NCBI RefSeq assembly: GCF_001428065.1
Contig: NZ_LMSE01000001.1
Coordinates: forward strand, 358-50,890
Direction of reading: 5' to 3'
Length of the DNA stretch: 50,533 nucleotides
Source: Nostocoides sp. Soil756
Lineage (GTDB): Bacteria; Actinomycetota; Actinomycetes; Actinomycetales; Dermatophilaceae
A program made the position numbers and the translations under genes. This document shows positions 1-10,375 of this stretch, one piece after another (the first letter of the stretch is position 1; each line of letters opens with the position of its first letter). Under the pieces are notes generated by a model, which searched no databases, was not told where the DNA came from, and worked only from the letters and a program-made list of their open reading frames with translations.

Positions 1-285
1 CCCACTGTCAGCGTGCGCTTTCTCGCAAGCATTCCTAACTCCTTTGGTAGGTGCTGCCCGACCGTCGCCGGCCGAGGCCCGGGATCGCCCCGGGGATGGT
101 TCTCTGGCGTGAAGCCGCCGTGAACATCTGAAATCTAGGAAGCGAACCGTGGACCGACAAGGGCCACACCCGCCCCGGATTCGATACTATTTTTCCTAGC
201 CCGCCGTGTGACGTGGGTCTCGGCCGGATGATGGCGCGCGCCACGAGAACCCGCAGACCGCTCAGCCCCGTCTTGTCAACGAGGA

Positions 286-1317
286 GTGGTGAAGATTTCG
301 TACCAATCCACCGGCACCCCCCGGGCCCACCTCGCCGGCTTCCCCTCCACGAGCGTCGAGGGGACCACCCACGACGAGCCCCTCGTCCGCAGCCCCTATC
401 CCCCCGCCCCGCGGCGCGAGATCATCCCGCCGCACCCCGAGCACGCGGTGCGCACCCTGACCCACGACTTCCCCAGTGAGATCTGCGGCTGGGGCGCGCA
501 CCCCGAGTACGAGATCCACCTCATCACCAAGACCTCGGGCAGCTTCATCGCCGGCGACCACGTCGGCACCTTCTCCCCCGGCCACGTCAGCATCGTGGGG
601 CCGAACCTGCCGCACGACTGGGTCAGCGACCTCCCCGTGGGGCAGGTGGCCGTCGACCGCGACGCCGTCATCCAGTTCACCGACGAGTGGGTCCGCCGGT
701 GCATGGCGATCATCCCCGAGCTGCAGGAAGTCGACGAGATCCTGCGTGAGTCCAGCCGCGGCCTGGTCTTCTCGGGAGCGACCGCCTGGCGCGCGGCCGA
801 GACCATCCTCCAGGTCGTGCACAGCCACGGGACCGAGCAGATCGCCCACCTCTTCAGCCTGCTGGCGCTGTTCGCCCGCTCCCCCAAGGAGGAGCGCGAG
901 GTCGTCGCCAGCGAGTGGCTGGGCCGACCCGCCGACGGCAACTCCCTGAACGCCGTCGAGGCGGGGCTGGCGTACATCTTCGAGAACCTCACCGGCGACA
1001 TCCGCCTCGCCACCGCCGCCCACCTGGCCTACATGTCCGAGCCGACGTTCTCGAAGTACTTCAAGAGCGCCACCGGGATGACGTTCAGCAGCATGGTCAA
1101 GAAGCTCCGCATCGCGCACGCGCGGCGGCTGCTGGACACCACCGACCACCCGATCGCCCAGGTGGCGACCCTGAGCGGGTATCGCAACATGGCGAACTTC
1201 AACCGTCAGTTCCTCGCCGAGGTCGGCACCACCCCGACGGCCTACCGCCGTCTGGAGAGCTCGCAGAAGCCACCCTCGGAGGTGATCAGCCTCGGTCTCC
1301 GCGCAGGGACCGAGTGA
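286..1317 (+). CDS. AraC-family transcriptional regulator
   Basis: A 343-residue DNA-binding regulator. Residues about 65-150 look like the cupin-type sugar-sensing domain of AraC proteins (YEIHLI, SPGHVSIVGPNLPHDW). The last 100 residues hold the two helix-turn-helix units, with YMSEPTFSKYFKSATGMTF and then a second helix ending in the family signature AQVATLSGYRNMANFNRQF. It converges with the mannitol dehydrogenase gene, their stops being 20 bp apart, so it may regulate polyol use (inference). GTG at 286 is chosen; GAGGAG at 281-286 runs into it, so GTG 289 or a start further upstream cannot be excluded. The preceding 285 bases hold no supported gene. Confidence 0.85.
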   Translation: MVKISYQSTGTPRAHLAGFPSTSVEGTTHDEPLVRSPYPPAPRREIIPPHPEHAVRTLTHDFPSEICGWGAHPEYEIHLITKTSGSFIAGDHVGTFSPGHVSIVGPNLPHDWVSDLPVGQVAVDRDAVIQFTDEWVRRCMAIIPELQEVDEILRESSRGLVFSGATAWRAAETILQVVHSHGTEQIAHLFSLLALFARSPKEEREVVASEWLGRPADGNSLNAVEAGLAYIFENLTGDIRLATAAHLAYMSEPTFSKYFKSATGMTFSSMVKKLRIAHARRLLDTTDHPIAQVATLSGYRNMANFNRQFLAEVGTTPTAYRRLESSQKPPSEVISLGLRAGTE

Positions 1318-1337
1318 CGCCCGAGGTCAGTCCCCCG

Positions 1338-2807
<1,470 letters not shown>

Positions 2808-2979
2808 AGGTAGTGCTCCTTTCACGAGAACGCGGAGAGCCCCGGGGGCATGTAACCAAGCCGAGGCCGACCTGCCAACCCCCCGGGCCCGATGCCGAAG
2901 AAAGCATCGAGAGACGACCGAATGGCATCGACGCCGCCCCGACGGGCGGCGGCGGCTCCCGCGCACGACCCGGGGCGGC

Positions 2980-4470
2980 TCAGGAGCAGATGTCCTGGTC
3001 GGCGGTGCGGGCCTGGATGGCGCTGGGCGACGGGGACGGGACGGCGACCGACGGTGTCGGGAGCGGTTCGCTGCCGAGGCGGTTGGGCACCTCGACCACC
3101 GGCCGGGCCCCCGCCCCCACGACGACCCGGACGGTCTGCCCGAGCGATGCCTCCGGCGCCAGGGTCGAGCCGGGGAAGGCCGCCGCGACCGTGCGGGCTG
3201 CCTCCTCCCGGCCGGGGCCGTAGGCGACGACGACCCCGTCGGGGCGGTCGGCGACCGAGCTCGTCGTCACGCCGGCGAAGCCCTGCACCCGCAGCGCGGC
3301 GGCCACCTCGGCCGCCAGACCGCTGACGCCGGTCGCGTTCACCACCTCGACGCGGATGTCGGCCGGGCTGACGGTGAGGGCCGGCACGGAGGGGGTCGCG
3401 CTCGGCGACGCGCTCGGGCTCGGGCTCGGGCTCGTGAGGGGTTCATCCTGTCGCAGGGCGGCCCACAGCGTCGTGGCGGCGGCGGTCCACTGCACGCGGT
3501 TGGGGTCCTCGGGGTAGACCTCGGTGGGCACGGTGACGAACGCGATGTTGCCGACCCCGGTGTCCTGCACCGAGGTCGCGATGTCGCGCATCTGGCCCAG
3601 GCCGAGGCCCGGGTCGGTGGTCAGCGAGCGGGTGGCGGCGTCGAGGAAGGCGTAGAGCTTGTCGGGGCGCAGCAGCAGGGAGGTGCGGGTGGCCTCCTGG
3701 ACGACCGATGACAGGAACGCCTGCTGGCGCTTGATCCGCCCGAGGTCGGAGCCGTCGCCCTCGGTGTACCGCGCCCGCACGTACCCCAGCGCCTGCTCGC
3801 CGTCGAGGACGTGGCGGCCGGCCGGGAGGGTCAGGTGGGCCTTCGGGTCGTCGATGGGCCGGGTGGTGCACACCGGCACGCCACCGAGGGCGTCGACCAT
3901 CCCCTTGAAGCCGTTGAAGTCGACCACGGCGAAGTGGTCGATGAAGACGCCGGTGTTCCCCTCGATGGTGTTGATCGTGCAGGCGGGGCCACCCAGGCTG
4001 AACGCGGCGTTGAACTGCTGCACCGGCCACTGCGCCTTCGGGACCGTGGCGTCGCAGTTCGGCGGCATCTTCACCATCGAGTCGCGGGGGATCGAGACGA
4101 CCGTCACGTGCTTGCGGTCGGCCGAGAGGTGGGCGACCAGCGTGGTGTCGGAGCGGGCCCCCGAGACGCTGGCGGCGTCGGAGGTGCCCTCGCCGACCCG
4201 GTTGTCGGAGCCGATGAGCAGGATGTTCAGCGGACCCTCGGCCATCTTGGTGGGGCGGTCGCTCGCGAGGCTGCCGCTGACGTCGACCCGGGTGATGTTG
4301 CCGTTCAGCCGCCACCAGGCCACGCCGACGGCGGAGGCCGCCACGACCGCCAGGACGGCCAGCCCGGCCACGAGCCGGCGGCGGCGTGGATGACGTCGTG
4401 CGCGCCGGCCGGTGGCCGCGGGCCCGGGGTTGCTCCCCGCGGCGCCCCCAGGGCGAGGCTCGTCCGCCAT
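2980..4470 (-). CDS. LytR-CpsA-Psr (LCP) family cell-wall ligase with LytR_C domain
   Basis: A membrane-anchored phosphotransferase expected to attach undecaprenyl-linked glycopolymers to peptidoglycan. It has 496 residues: a short basic Pro/Arg-rich cytosolic tail, one transmembrane helix (LVAGLAVLAVVAASAVGVAW), then an extracytoplasmic LCP domain with the conserved LIGSDNR, RSDTTLVAHL and VSIPRDSMV segments (Asp/Arg residues for pyrophosphate binding). A Ser/Pro linker follows, then a LytR_C domain beginning IRVEVVNATGVSGLA. A low-complexity Pro-Ser tail ends the protein. ATG 4470 is chosen because of GAAGGAGA nine bases upstream. It is a single gene, not obviously in an operon with its neighbours. 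Confidence 0.93.
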   Translation of the reverse strand: MADEPRPGGAAGSNPGPAATGRRARRHPRRRRLVAGLAVLAVVAASAVGVAWWRLNGNITRVDVSGSLASDRPTKMAEGPLNILLIGSDNRVGEGTSDAASVSGARSDTTLVAHLSADRKHVTVVSIPRDSMVKMPPNCDATVPKAQWPVQQFNAAFSLGGPACTINTIEGNTGVFIDHFAVVDFNGFKGMVDALGGVPVCTTRPIDDPKAHLTLPAGRHVLDGEQALGYVRARYTEGDGSDLGRIKRQQAFLSSVVQEATRTSLLLRPDKLYAFLDAATRSLTTDPGLGLGQMRDIATSVQDTGVGNIAFVTVPTEVYPEDPNRVQWTAAATTLWAALRQDEPLTSPSPSPSASPSATPSVPALTVSPADIRVEVVNATGVSGLAAEVAAALRVQGFAGVTTSSVADRPDGVVVAYGPGREEAARTVAAAFPGSTLAPEASLGQTVRVVVGAGARPVVEVPNRLGSEPLPTPSVAVPSPSPSAIQARTADQDICS

Positions 4471-4600
4471 CTCACCGGTCTCCTTCTCGACCCGCCGACC
4501 TTCGCCCACGGACGTGGCCGCTGGCAGTACCACCGACCGAGTGTAGGGACAGCGGCTGGGAGGAGCCTGTGGTTCCTGGGTCCGGCTGCGGCCGGACGAC

Positions 4601-4637
4601 CACGGCCCCCGTCCGGCGAGGCCGGGCGGGGGCCGTG
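4601..4637 (-). terminator. Hairpin terminator after the cold shock gene
   Basis: A 17-bp stem (4601-4617 with 4621-4637, one G-U pair) with a 3-nt loop sits 23 bases past the csp stop codon. It lacks a long T tract, as is common in high-GC actinobacteria. Confidence 0.75.
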
Positions 4638-4659
4638 GTGACGACTCGGGAGGACCGGG

Positions 4660-4863
4660 TCAGATGGGGCGGACCTGGTCGGCCTGCGGACCCTTCGGAC
4701 CCTGGGTGACCTCGAACTCGACGCGCTGCGCCTCGTCCAGGCTGCGGTAGCCCTGGGTGTCGATGGCCGAGTAGTGAACGAACACGTCCGGACCACCGCC
4801 GTCCTGAGCGATGAAACCGAAGCCCTTCTCGGCGTTGAACCACTTCACGGTGCCCTGTGCCAT
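4660..4863 (-). CDS. cspA: Cold shock protein, CspA family
   Basis: A 67-residue single cold shock domain that binds single-stranded RNA/DNA and melts RNA structure. Both RNA-binding motifs are present: KGFGFIAQ (RNP1) and VFVHYSAI (RNP2). The start is ATG 4863, giving [18 protein letters not shown], the classic N-terminus. AAGGA lies about 11 bases upstream. About 290 bases without a gene lie upstream and would fit the long 5' leader typical of csp genes; thermoregulation is inferred only. Confidence 0.96.
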   Translation of the reverse strand: MAQGTVKWFNAEKGFGFIAQDGGGPDVFVHYSAIDTQGYRSLDEAQRVEFEVTQGPKGPQADQVRPI

Positions 4864-5052
4864 GTGGGGAGAATTCCTTTGCTTCTGTAGCACTCGGCCG
4901 GCACACCTCGCGCCGACCGTGGATGCGACTCCAGCCCCCTGTGGCGTGGGTTTCGACCTTCGAGGTACCGCTGAACGATGCAACCGCGATGGAACTTAGC
5001 AGAGAGCGGCGACGCGCGCGCGGGAGCGCCGCACGGTGTCCGGAGCACGACA

Positions 5053-5082
5053 GAACCGGGCGCCTAGAGGGGCGCCCGGTTC
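5053..5082 (-). terminator. Terminator of the frcBCA operon
   Basis: A perfect 12-bp GC stem (GAACCGGGCGCC, 5053-5064, with its complement at 5071-5082) and a 6-nt loop lies about 70 bases downstream of the ATPase stop. It is followed by little T, so it could also act as an insulator for csp transcription. Confidence 0.7.
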
Positions 5083-5154
5083 CGTCGTGGACAGGGGAGG
5101 CCCGCACCGAGGCGGCCACCGCACCCGGTCATCGAGCGGGTGCGGTGATCCGCG

Positions 5155-5991
5155 TCAGGCGGCGTCCTCGACCGTCTTGGCGCCGGTCATGATGGCGACG
5201 CCCTCTCCCATGTCGTGCGACGTGGGGGTGATGACCCCGGCGCAGCCGCCGAGCCGCTGGATGTGGATGCGGTCGGCGACCTCCCACACGTGCGGCATGT
5301 TGTGGCTGATCAGGATGACGGCGAGGCCGCTGTCGCGCAGCTGCTTCACCATCTGCAGGACCATGCCCGACTCCTTGACGCCCAGCGCCGCCGTCGGCTC
5401 GTCGAGAACGACGACCTTGGAGCCGAAGGCCGCGGCCCGGGCCACGGCCACCGCCTGGCGCTGGCCGCCGGAGAGGGTCTCGACCGCCTGGCTCATGTTC
5501 TGGATCGTCTGGATGCCGAGGTCCTGGACCGACTGGCCGGCCCGCTTCTCCATCCCGCCCTTGTCGAGCATCCGGAACACCGACCCCAGGATGCCGCTAC
5601 GACGCTCCTCCCGGCCGAGGTAGAGGTTGCTGGCGATGTCGAGCGCGGGGATGACGGCCAGCTGCTGGTAGACCGTCTCGATACCGGCGTCGCGGGCGTC
5701 CTGGGGGCGGCGGAAGTGGACCCGCTTGCCCTCCAGGTGGATGGCGCCCGAGTCGGGGAGGTAGGCGCCGGTGAGGCACTTGATGAGGGTGGACTTGCCG
5801 GCCCCGTTGTCGCCGATCACCGCCAGCACCTCGCCCTTGTACAGGTCCAGGCTCACGCCGTCGAGGCCGATGACCCGGCCGAAGGAGATGCCGATGTCAC
5901 GGGCGGTCAGGACGGGGTCGGCGTCGTAGATGTGGCGACGGTCGTCGGGGATGGCGTCGTGCGTCAGCGGCAGCCGCTCGATGGTGCTCAT
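5155..5991 (-). CDS. frcA: Sugar ABC transporter ATP-binding protein (FrcA-like)
   Basis: The cytosolic ATPase of a carbohydrate importer. It is 278 residues with a single nucleotide-binding domain, unlike the duplicated RbsA/XylG type. It has Walker A GDNGAGKST, signature LSGGQRQAVAVARA, Walker B VVVLDEPTAAL and the H-loop ISHN. It is the last gene of the binding protein-permease-ATPase operon, 58 bases after the permease. A single-domain ATPase of this length next to FrcB- and FrcC-like proteins suggests fructose or a related monosaccharide. The start at ATG 5991 has only a weak GGGGA ribosome site. Confidence 0.9.
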   Translation of the reverse strand: MSTIERLPLTHDAIPDDRRHIYDADPVLTARDIGISFGRVIGLDGVSLDLYKGEVLAVIGDNGAGKSTLIKCLTGAYLPDSGAIHLEGKRVHFRRPQDARDAGIETVYQQLAVIPALDIASNLYLGREERRSGILGSVFRMLDKGGMEKRAGQSVQDLGIQTIQNMSQAVETLSGGQRQAVAVARAAAFGSKVVVLDEPTAALGVKESGMVLQMVKQLRDSGLAVILISHNMPHVWEVADRIHIQRLGGCAGVITPTSHDMGEGVAIMTGAKTVEDAA

Positions 5992-6049
5992 CGGGGTCCC
6001 CGGGAAGTATCGGAGCGACGGAGGAGCGCAGAACTTTCTGGGGTGATGC

Positions 6050-7075
6050 TCATGCCTTGACCTTCCGGATCCACTGGTCGATGGCGACGGCGATGATGAC
6101 GAGGACGCCGGTCGCGAGGACGCGCCACTGCTGGTCGACCCCGAGCTGGGACAGCCCGAACGCGAAGGTCTGGACGATCAGCGCGCCGATGAGGGTCCCG
6201 ATGAGCCGCCCCCGACCGCCGAAGAGGCTGGTGCCGCCGATGACGACGGCGGTGATGGAGGCGAGGTTGGCGTCCGGGATGGCGTTGGGCGTCGCCGCGC
6301 CGGCCCGGCCGATGAGGATCCACGCGGCGATCCCGTAGATGAGCCCGGCCACCGTGTACACGCCGAGCAGGATCCGCCGGCTGGGCACGCCGGACAGGCG
6401 GGCGGACTCGGCGTCGTCGCCGACGGCGTAGACGTAGCGCCCCCAGGCGGTCTGGGACAGCACGAACGCCATCACCGCGTAGATGAGGACGACGACGACG
6501 ATGCCCCAGGTGAGCCGGAAGGCGCCGATGCCGAAGCCCTCGCCGAGCACGTTGAGCAGCCGTGGCAGGTGGCTGGCCTGGATGCTCGCGCCGCCCGAGT
6601 AGAGCAGCGCGATGGCCGTGAAGATGCTCAGCGTGCCGAGCGTGACGATGAAGGGCGGCAGGTTGATCCGCGTCACGAGGATGCCGTTGAGCAGGCCGGC
6701 GATCGTCGCGAAGGCGACGCCGATGATCAGGGCCAGCAGCCCCGGCATCCCGCCGTCCTGGGCGAGCGAGGCCATGACCATCATCGACAGGACCATGACC
6801 GCGCCGACCGACAGGTCGATCCCGGCCGTGAGGATGATGAGCGTCTGCCCCACCGCGAGCGCGGCGACGACCGCGGTCTGCTGCAGGAGGATCCCCATGG
6901 AGCTCGGCGTCAGGAACGTCGGCGTGGAGATGAAGAACGCGACGAAGGCCACGAGCAGCAGGAACAGTGGGCTCAGCCACGGCCGGCCGTGCAGCTGGTG
7001 CTGCACCTGCTGCAGGGGCGTCTGCCGCCGCCGAGAGAACTCGGCGGCGGCGGACGTCGTACTGGTGGAGCTCAT
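6050..7075 (-). CDS. frcC: Sugar ABC transporter permease (FrcC/RbsC family)
   Basis: A 341-residue inner-membrane permease of the ribose/fructose class with about ten hydrophobic helices. The conserved cytoplasmic-loop region around GIDLSVGAVM and the later AVGDDAESARLSG are diagnostic of this family. It starts two bases after the binding-protein stop (TGA GC ATG), so the two are translationally coupled. It forms the channel with the FrcA-like ATPase. Confidence 0.92.
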   Translation of the reverse strand: MSSTSTTSAAAEFSRRRQTPLQQVQHQLHGRPWLSPLFLLLVAFVAFFISTPTFLTPSSMGILLQQTAVVAALAVGQTLIILTAGIDLSVGAVMVLSMMVMASLAQDGGMPGLLALIIGVAFATIAGLLNGILVTRINLPPFIVTLGTLSIFTAIALLYSGGASIQASHLPRLLNVLGEGFGIGAFRLTWGIVVVVLIYAVMAFVLSQTAWGRYVYAVGDDAESARLSGVPSRRILLGVYTVAGLIYGIAAWILIGRAGAATPNAIPDANLASITAVVIGGTSLFGGRGRLIGTLIGALIVQTFAFGLSQLGVDQQWRVLATGVLVIIAVAIDQWIRKVKA

Positions 7076-7077
7076 GC

Positions 7078-8178
7078 TCAGTTGCCCCAGCAGAGTTCAG
7101 CACCCTTGGCGGAGTCGATGCTCTCGACGCCGTCGACGGGGTTGTCGGTGACGAGCGCGACGCCGGTGTCGAAGAAGTCGAGACCCTCGGTGGGCTTCGG
7201 CTTCTCGCCGCCGCGGGCGATCTTGGCGATGGCCTCCATGCCGAGCGTCGCCATCTTCAGCGGGTACTGCTGCGCGGTGGCACCGATGACGCCGGACTTG
7301 ACGGACGCGACGCCGGCACAGCCGCCGTCGACCGAGACGATGGTCGCCTTCTTGCCCGCCGCCTCGAGCGCGGCGTTGGCGCCGACGGCGGTCGGCTCGT
7401 TGATCGTGTACACGAGGTTGATCGCGGGGTTCTTCGCGAGGCACTTCTCCATCGCGCTGCGGCCACCGTCCTCGGCGCCGTTGCCGGCCTCGTTGCAGAC
7501 GATCGTGTAGTTGCCGCCGGAGTACTTGCCGGTCTTGGCCTCGTCGCCGTTCTTCTTGGGGTCGGCGACGTCGATGCCCATGCCCTCGAGGAAGCCCTGG
7601 TCGCGGTTGTAGTCGACCGAGACGATCTTGTCGTCGAAGAGGTCGAGCATGGCGATGACGGCGTCCTTGCCGGCCATGGTCTTGGCGGCCCACTGACCGT
7701 CGAGCTTGCCGGCCGCGCGGTTGTCGGTGGCGAAGGTGATGTCGACGGTGTCGGCCGGGTCGGGCGGGGTGTCGAGGGCGATGACGTAGAGCCCGGCGTC
7801 GCGCGCCTTCTTGATGGCCGCGTTGACGCCGGTGCTCATCGGGGTGATGAGGATGCCCTTGTCACCACGGGCGATCGCGTCCTCGATGGCCGTGATCTGA
7901 CCCTGGTCGTCGCCTTCCTGCTTGCCCGAGGCGATGGTGAGGTCGACGTTGTTCTTGCCGGCGTCGGCCTTGGCGCCCTTCTGCATCGCCACGAAGAACG
8001 GGTTGGTCGAGTCCTTGGTGATGAGCGTGACGCCCACCGCTTCCTGACCGCCACTGCCGGCGGTCTCCGAGGAACTCGCGCGGTTGCAGGCCGACGCGGT
8101 CAGGGCCAGGCCGACGATGCCGGCCGAGGCCAGGACCCTGCGGGTGGCCGGGGCGGCGATGATCTGACGGATGTGCAT
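7078..8178 (-). CDS. frcB: Sugar-binding lipoprotein (FrcB-like)
   Basis: A 366-residue extracytoplasmic binding protein. The signal peptide ends in an ALTASAC lipobox, so it should be lipid-anchored. The mature protein is a periplasmic-binding-protein type 1 fold: TKDSTNPFFVAMQKGAK, IAIED-like hinge segments, ITPMSTG, YVIALDTPPDP and DRNQ-like ligand residues in VDYNRDQGF. These segments match the FrcB group more closely than RbsB. ATG 8178 is chosen because AAAGGAG lies ten bases upstream. It is the promoter-proximal gene, facing the LacI regulator, and both palindromic operators lie upstream. Confidence 0.92.
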   Translation of the reverse strand: MHIRQIIAAPATRRVLASAGIVGLALTASACNRASSSETAGSGGQEAVGVTLITKDSTNPFFVAMQKGAKADAGKNNVDLTIASGKQEGDDQGQITAIEDAIARGDKGILITPMSTGVNAAIKKARDAGLYVIALDTPPDPADTVDITFATDNRAAGKLDGQWAAKTMAGKDAVIAMLDLFDDKIVSVDYNRDQGFLEGMGIDVADPKKNGDEAKTGKYSGGNYTIVCNEAGNGAEDGGRSAMEKCLAKNPAINLVYTINEPTAVGANAALEAAGKKATIVSVDGGCAGVASVKSGVIGATAQQYPLKMATLGMEAIAKIARGGEKPKPTEGLDFFDTGVALVTDNPVDGVESIDSAKGAELCWGN

Positions 8179-8234
8179 GTCCGGGACTCTCCTTTGAGTA
8201 CTGAGCTGGGCCAACCACGCCGCCCGAGACACGA

Positions 8235-8246
8235 GACAACGTTGTC
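8235..8246. promoter_or_regulatory. LacI-type operator O1 (perfect palindrome)
   Basis: GACAACGTTGTC is a perfect 12-bp palindrome with a central CG, the hallmark of LacI-family operators. It lies 56 bases upstream of the frcB start and 79 bases, centre to centre, from a second copy. Confidence 0.8.
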
Positions 8247-8305
8247 GCCGGATATGTCTAGTGGGCCCTTGCGCCCGAGGTCAAGGGTCGGCTAAACATC
8301 GAGAT

Positions 8306-9349
8306 GTGACCGTGACATCGTTGTCAGAACCGGGCCGGGGGCGGGCGACGATGCGTGAGGTCGCCGCGCTCGCCGGGGTCAGCGTCAAGACCGTGTCGCG
8401 GGTCGTCAACCAGGAGGCCGGGGTCTCCAGCGCCGTGCGCGAGCGGGTGTCGTCGGCCGTGAGCCGCCTCGACTACCGGCCCAACCTGGCCGCGAGCAAC
8501 CTGCGTCGCGCGGGCGCCCGCACCGGCCTGATCGGTGCCCTCGTGCAGGACCTGTCGAACTCGTTCTCGGCCGGGGTGCTGCGCGCCCTCGAGGACACCG
8601 CGCGCGCCCACCGCACCGGGGTGCTGGCGACGAGCCTGGACGAGGGGGTCGAGCGCGAGCGCGAGCTGGTGCACGACCTGGTCACCCGTCGCGTCGACGG
8701 CCTGGTGATCATGCCCGCCAGCACACGTCATGACTACCTGGTCTCCGAGCTGCGTACCGGCACCCCCGCGGTCTTCGTCGACCGGCCGCCCCGGGGGGTC
8801 GACGCCGACTCGGTCGTCGTCGACAACGCCAGCGGCGCGCGGTCGGGCACCGAGCACCTGCTGGCTCGGGGACACCGGCGCATCGCGGGGCTGTTCCACC
8901 TGACCCAGATCGTCACGGTCCAGCACCGCATCGACGGCTTCCGGTCGGCGCACGAGGCCTTCGGGCTGGTGCCCGATCCCCGGCTCGTCGTGACCGACAT
9001 CTCGAGCGCCGAGGAGGCGACCCGGGTGGTCGACCGGCTGCTGGCGCTCGACGACCCGCCCACCGCGATCTTCGCCGCGCGCAACCTCCTCGCCACCGGA
9101 GCGGTGCGCTCCCTGGCCCAGCACGGGCTGCGGCGGTCGGTGGCGCTGGTGGGCTTCGACGACTTCCCCCTGGCCGACCTGCTCGACCCCCCGCTCACCG
9201 TCGTGCGTCAGGACGTGGCGCGGATCGGTCGCACGGTCGGCGAGCTGATCTTCCAGCGCATCGACGGCGACACCTCCCCGCCGCGGCACGTGGTGATCGA
9301 GCCGACGCTGGTGGTGCGCGGCTCGGGGGAGATCCGACCAACGGCCTGA
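8306..9349 (+). CDS. LacI-family regulator of the frc operon
   Basis: A repressor with an N-terminal LacI helix-turn-helix (MREVAALAGVSVKTVSRVVN, then the hinge YRPNLAASNLRRAGA) and a C-terminal sugar-binding periplasmic-type domain (GLIGALVQDLSNSF, FVDRPPRG, LVGFDDFPLADLL). It is transcribed divergently from frcB. The start is uncertain: GTG 8306 has no Shine-Dalgarno and might be leaderless, TTG 8321 is possible, and ATG 8351 would put both operators in non-coding DNA but leaves almost nothing before helix 1. It probably controls frcBCA and itself. Confidence 0.9.
   Translation: MTVTSLSEPGRGRATMREVAALAGVSVKTVSRVVNQEAGVSSAVRERVSSAVSRLDYRPNLAASNLRRAGARTGLIGALVQDLSNSFSAGVLRALEDTARAHRTGVLATSLDEGVERERELVHDLVTRRVDGLVIMPASTRHDYLVSELRTGTPAVFVDRPPRGVDADSVVVDNASGARSGTEHLLARGHRRIAGLFHLTQIVTVQHRIDGFRSAHEAFGLVPDPRLVVTDISSAEEATRVVDRLLALDDPPTAIFAARNLLATGAVRSLAQHGLRRSVALVGFDDFPLADLLDPPLTVVRQDVARIGRTVGELIFQRIDGDTSPPRHVVIEPTLVVRGSGEIRPTA
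8313..8326. promoter_or_regulatory. LacI-type operator O2
   Basis: TGACATCGTTGTCA differs from a perfect palindrome, and from O1, at a single position. It overlaps the proposed first codons of the regulator gene, or lies just upstream if the regulator starts at ATG 8351. This suggests autoregulation and possible looping with O1. Confidence 0.72.
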
Positions 9350-9353
9350 ACGG

Positions 9354-10343
9354 CTACGCCAGCAGGTGGCGCGCCCGGGTCATCAGGTAGATCCCGAAGG
9401 CGATGAGCCCCACGGACAGCGTGGTGAGCATCGCCTCACCTCCCGGCACGCCCTGCATCACGTGCAGGGCGCCGTCGATGCCGGTCGACTGGCGCACGTC
9501 GTGGGTCACGGCCGCCGCGACGAAGAGCGCCCCGACCACGCCGTACACGATGCCGCGGGCGACGAACCCGAGGATGCCGACGGCCACGACCACCCGCCCG
9601 GGCCGGGTCGCGAGGTCGACCAGGAAGTCACGGGAGACCCCGGACCAGATGCTGAAGGCGCCCACCCCGACCACCGCCAGGCCGGTGCCGACGACGAGGA
9701 GGACGCCACCGGGCAGCGCGAGCATCGTGCGGGTCATGCTGACCGTGGACTGTCGCGAGGTCTGGCCGGCGCCGATCGCGAAGGCGGCCGCCGACCAGGC
9801 CACGGTCGCGTAGGCGATGCCGTCGGCGGCGTGCTCGAAGCGCTTCATGCGCGTGCGGCAGTGCCGGCCCGTGATCCCCCGCGCGAGGTTCCAGACCGTG
9901 ACCACCGCGAAGCCGGCGAACGCGACCCAGAGGACGGCCCTGCCACCGAGAGAGCCCGCGATGCGGATCAGCGCGCCCGACTCGTCGGCGGTGCTCGAGC
10001 TGCGCCCCCACCAGACCAGCTGCAGGCCGGCCCAGCCCATCAGGGCGTGCAGCAGGCCGTCCAGGAAGAATCCCAGGCGCGCGCCGGTGCTCACCGCCGC
10101 GTGGGTCTCGGCGACCTCGGCGGCCTGGGCCGTCACCTCCATCGCCTGCTGCGCGGCCTCGGCGACGGTGTCCCCCTGGCGCTTGACGGCCTCGGCGGCC
10201 TCCCGAGTGGCGTCGACGACCTCACCGCCGGCCTCGGCCAGCCCGTGCACGGCAGCCGCCAGCGGGCCCTCGTCGGAGGCCTGCGCCGCGGGCCGGGGTT
10301 CGGCGCTCACCCGTGGACGGTAACCGGCGAACGGGCCGTCCAC
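9354..10343 (-). CDS. DUF1206 membrane protein
   Basis: An integral membrane protein of unknown function with about 330 residues. It has a long Ala/Glu-rich amphipathic N-terminus (residues about 25-75, predicted helical or coiled-coil), then six hydrophobic segments in three repeated pairs, as in DUF1206 proteins (GLLHALMGWAGLQLVWWG, GIAYATVAWSAAAFAIGAG, GFVARGIVYGVVGALFVAAA). The repeats place an Arg or Gly at the start of each pair. GTG 10343 is the longest start and has no clear ribosome site; GTG 10310 is an alternative. Its stop is 4 bases from that of the convergent LacI gene. Confidence 0.8.
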   Translation of the reverse strand: MDGPFAGYRPRVSAEPRPAAQASDEGPLAAAVHGLAEAGGEVVDATREAAEAVKRQGDTVAEAAQQAMEVTAQAAEVAETHAAVSTGARLGFFLDGLLHALMGWAGLQLVWWGRSSSTADESGALIRIAGSLGGRAVLWVAFAGFAVVTVWNLARGITGRHCRTRMKRFEHAADGIAYATVAWSAAAFAIGAGQTSRQSTVSMTRTMLALPGGVLLVVGTGLAVVGVGAFSIWSGVSRDFLVDLATRPGRVVVAVGILGFVARGIVYGVVGALFVAAAVTHDVRQSTGIDGALHVMQGVPGGEAMLTTLSVGLIAFGIYLMTRARHLLA

Positions 10344-10375
10344 GTATCGGCCGCTCGGCCGGACGTCGGGGCCGC

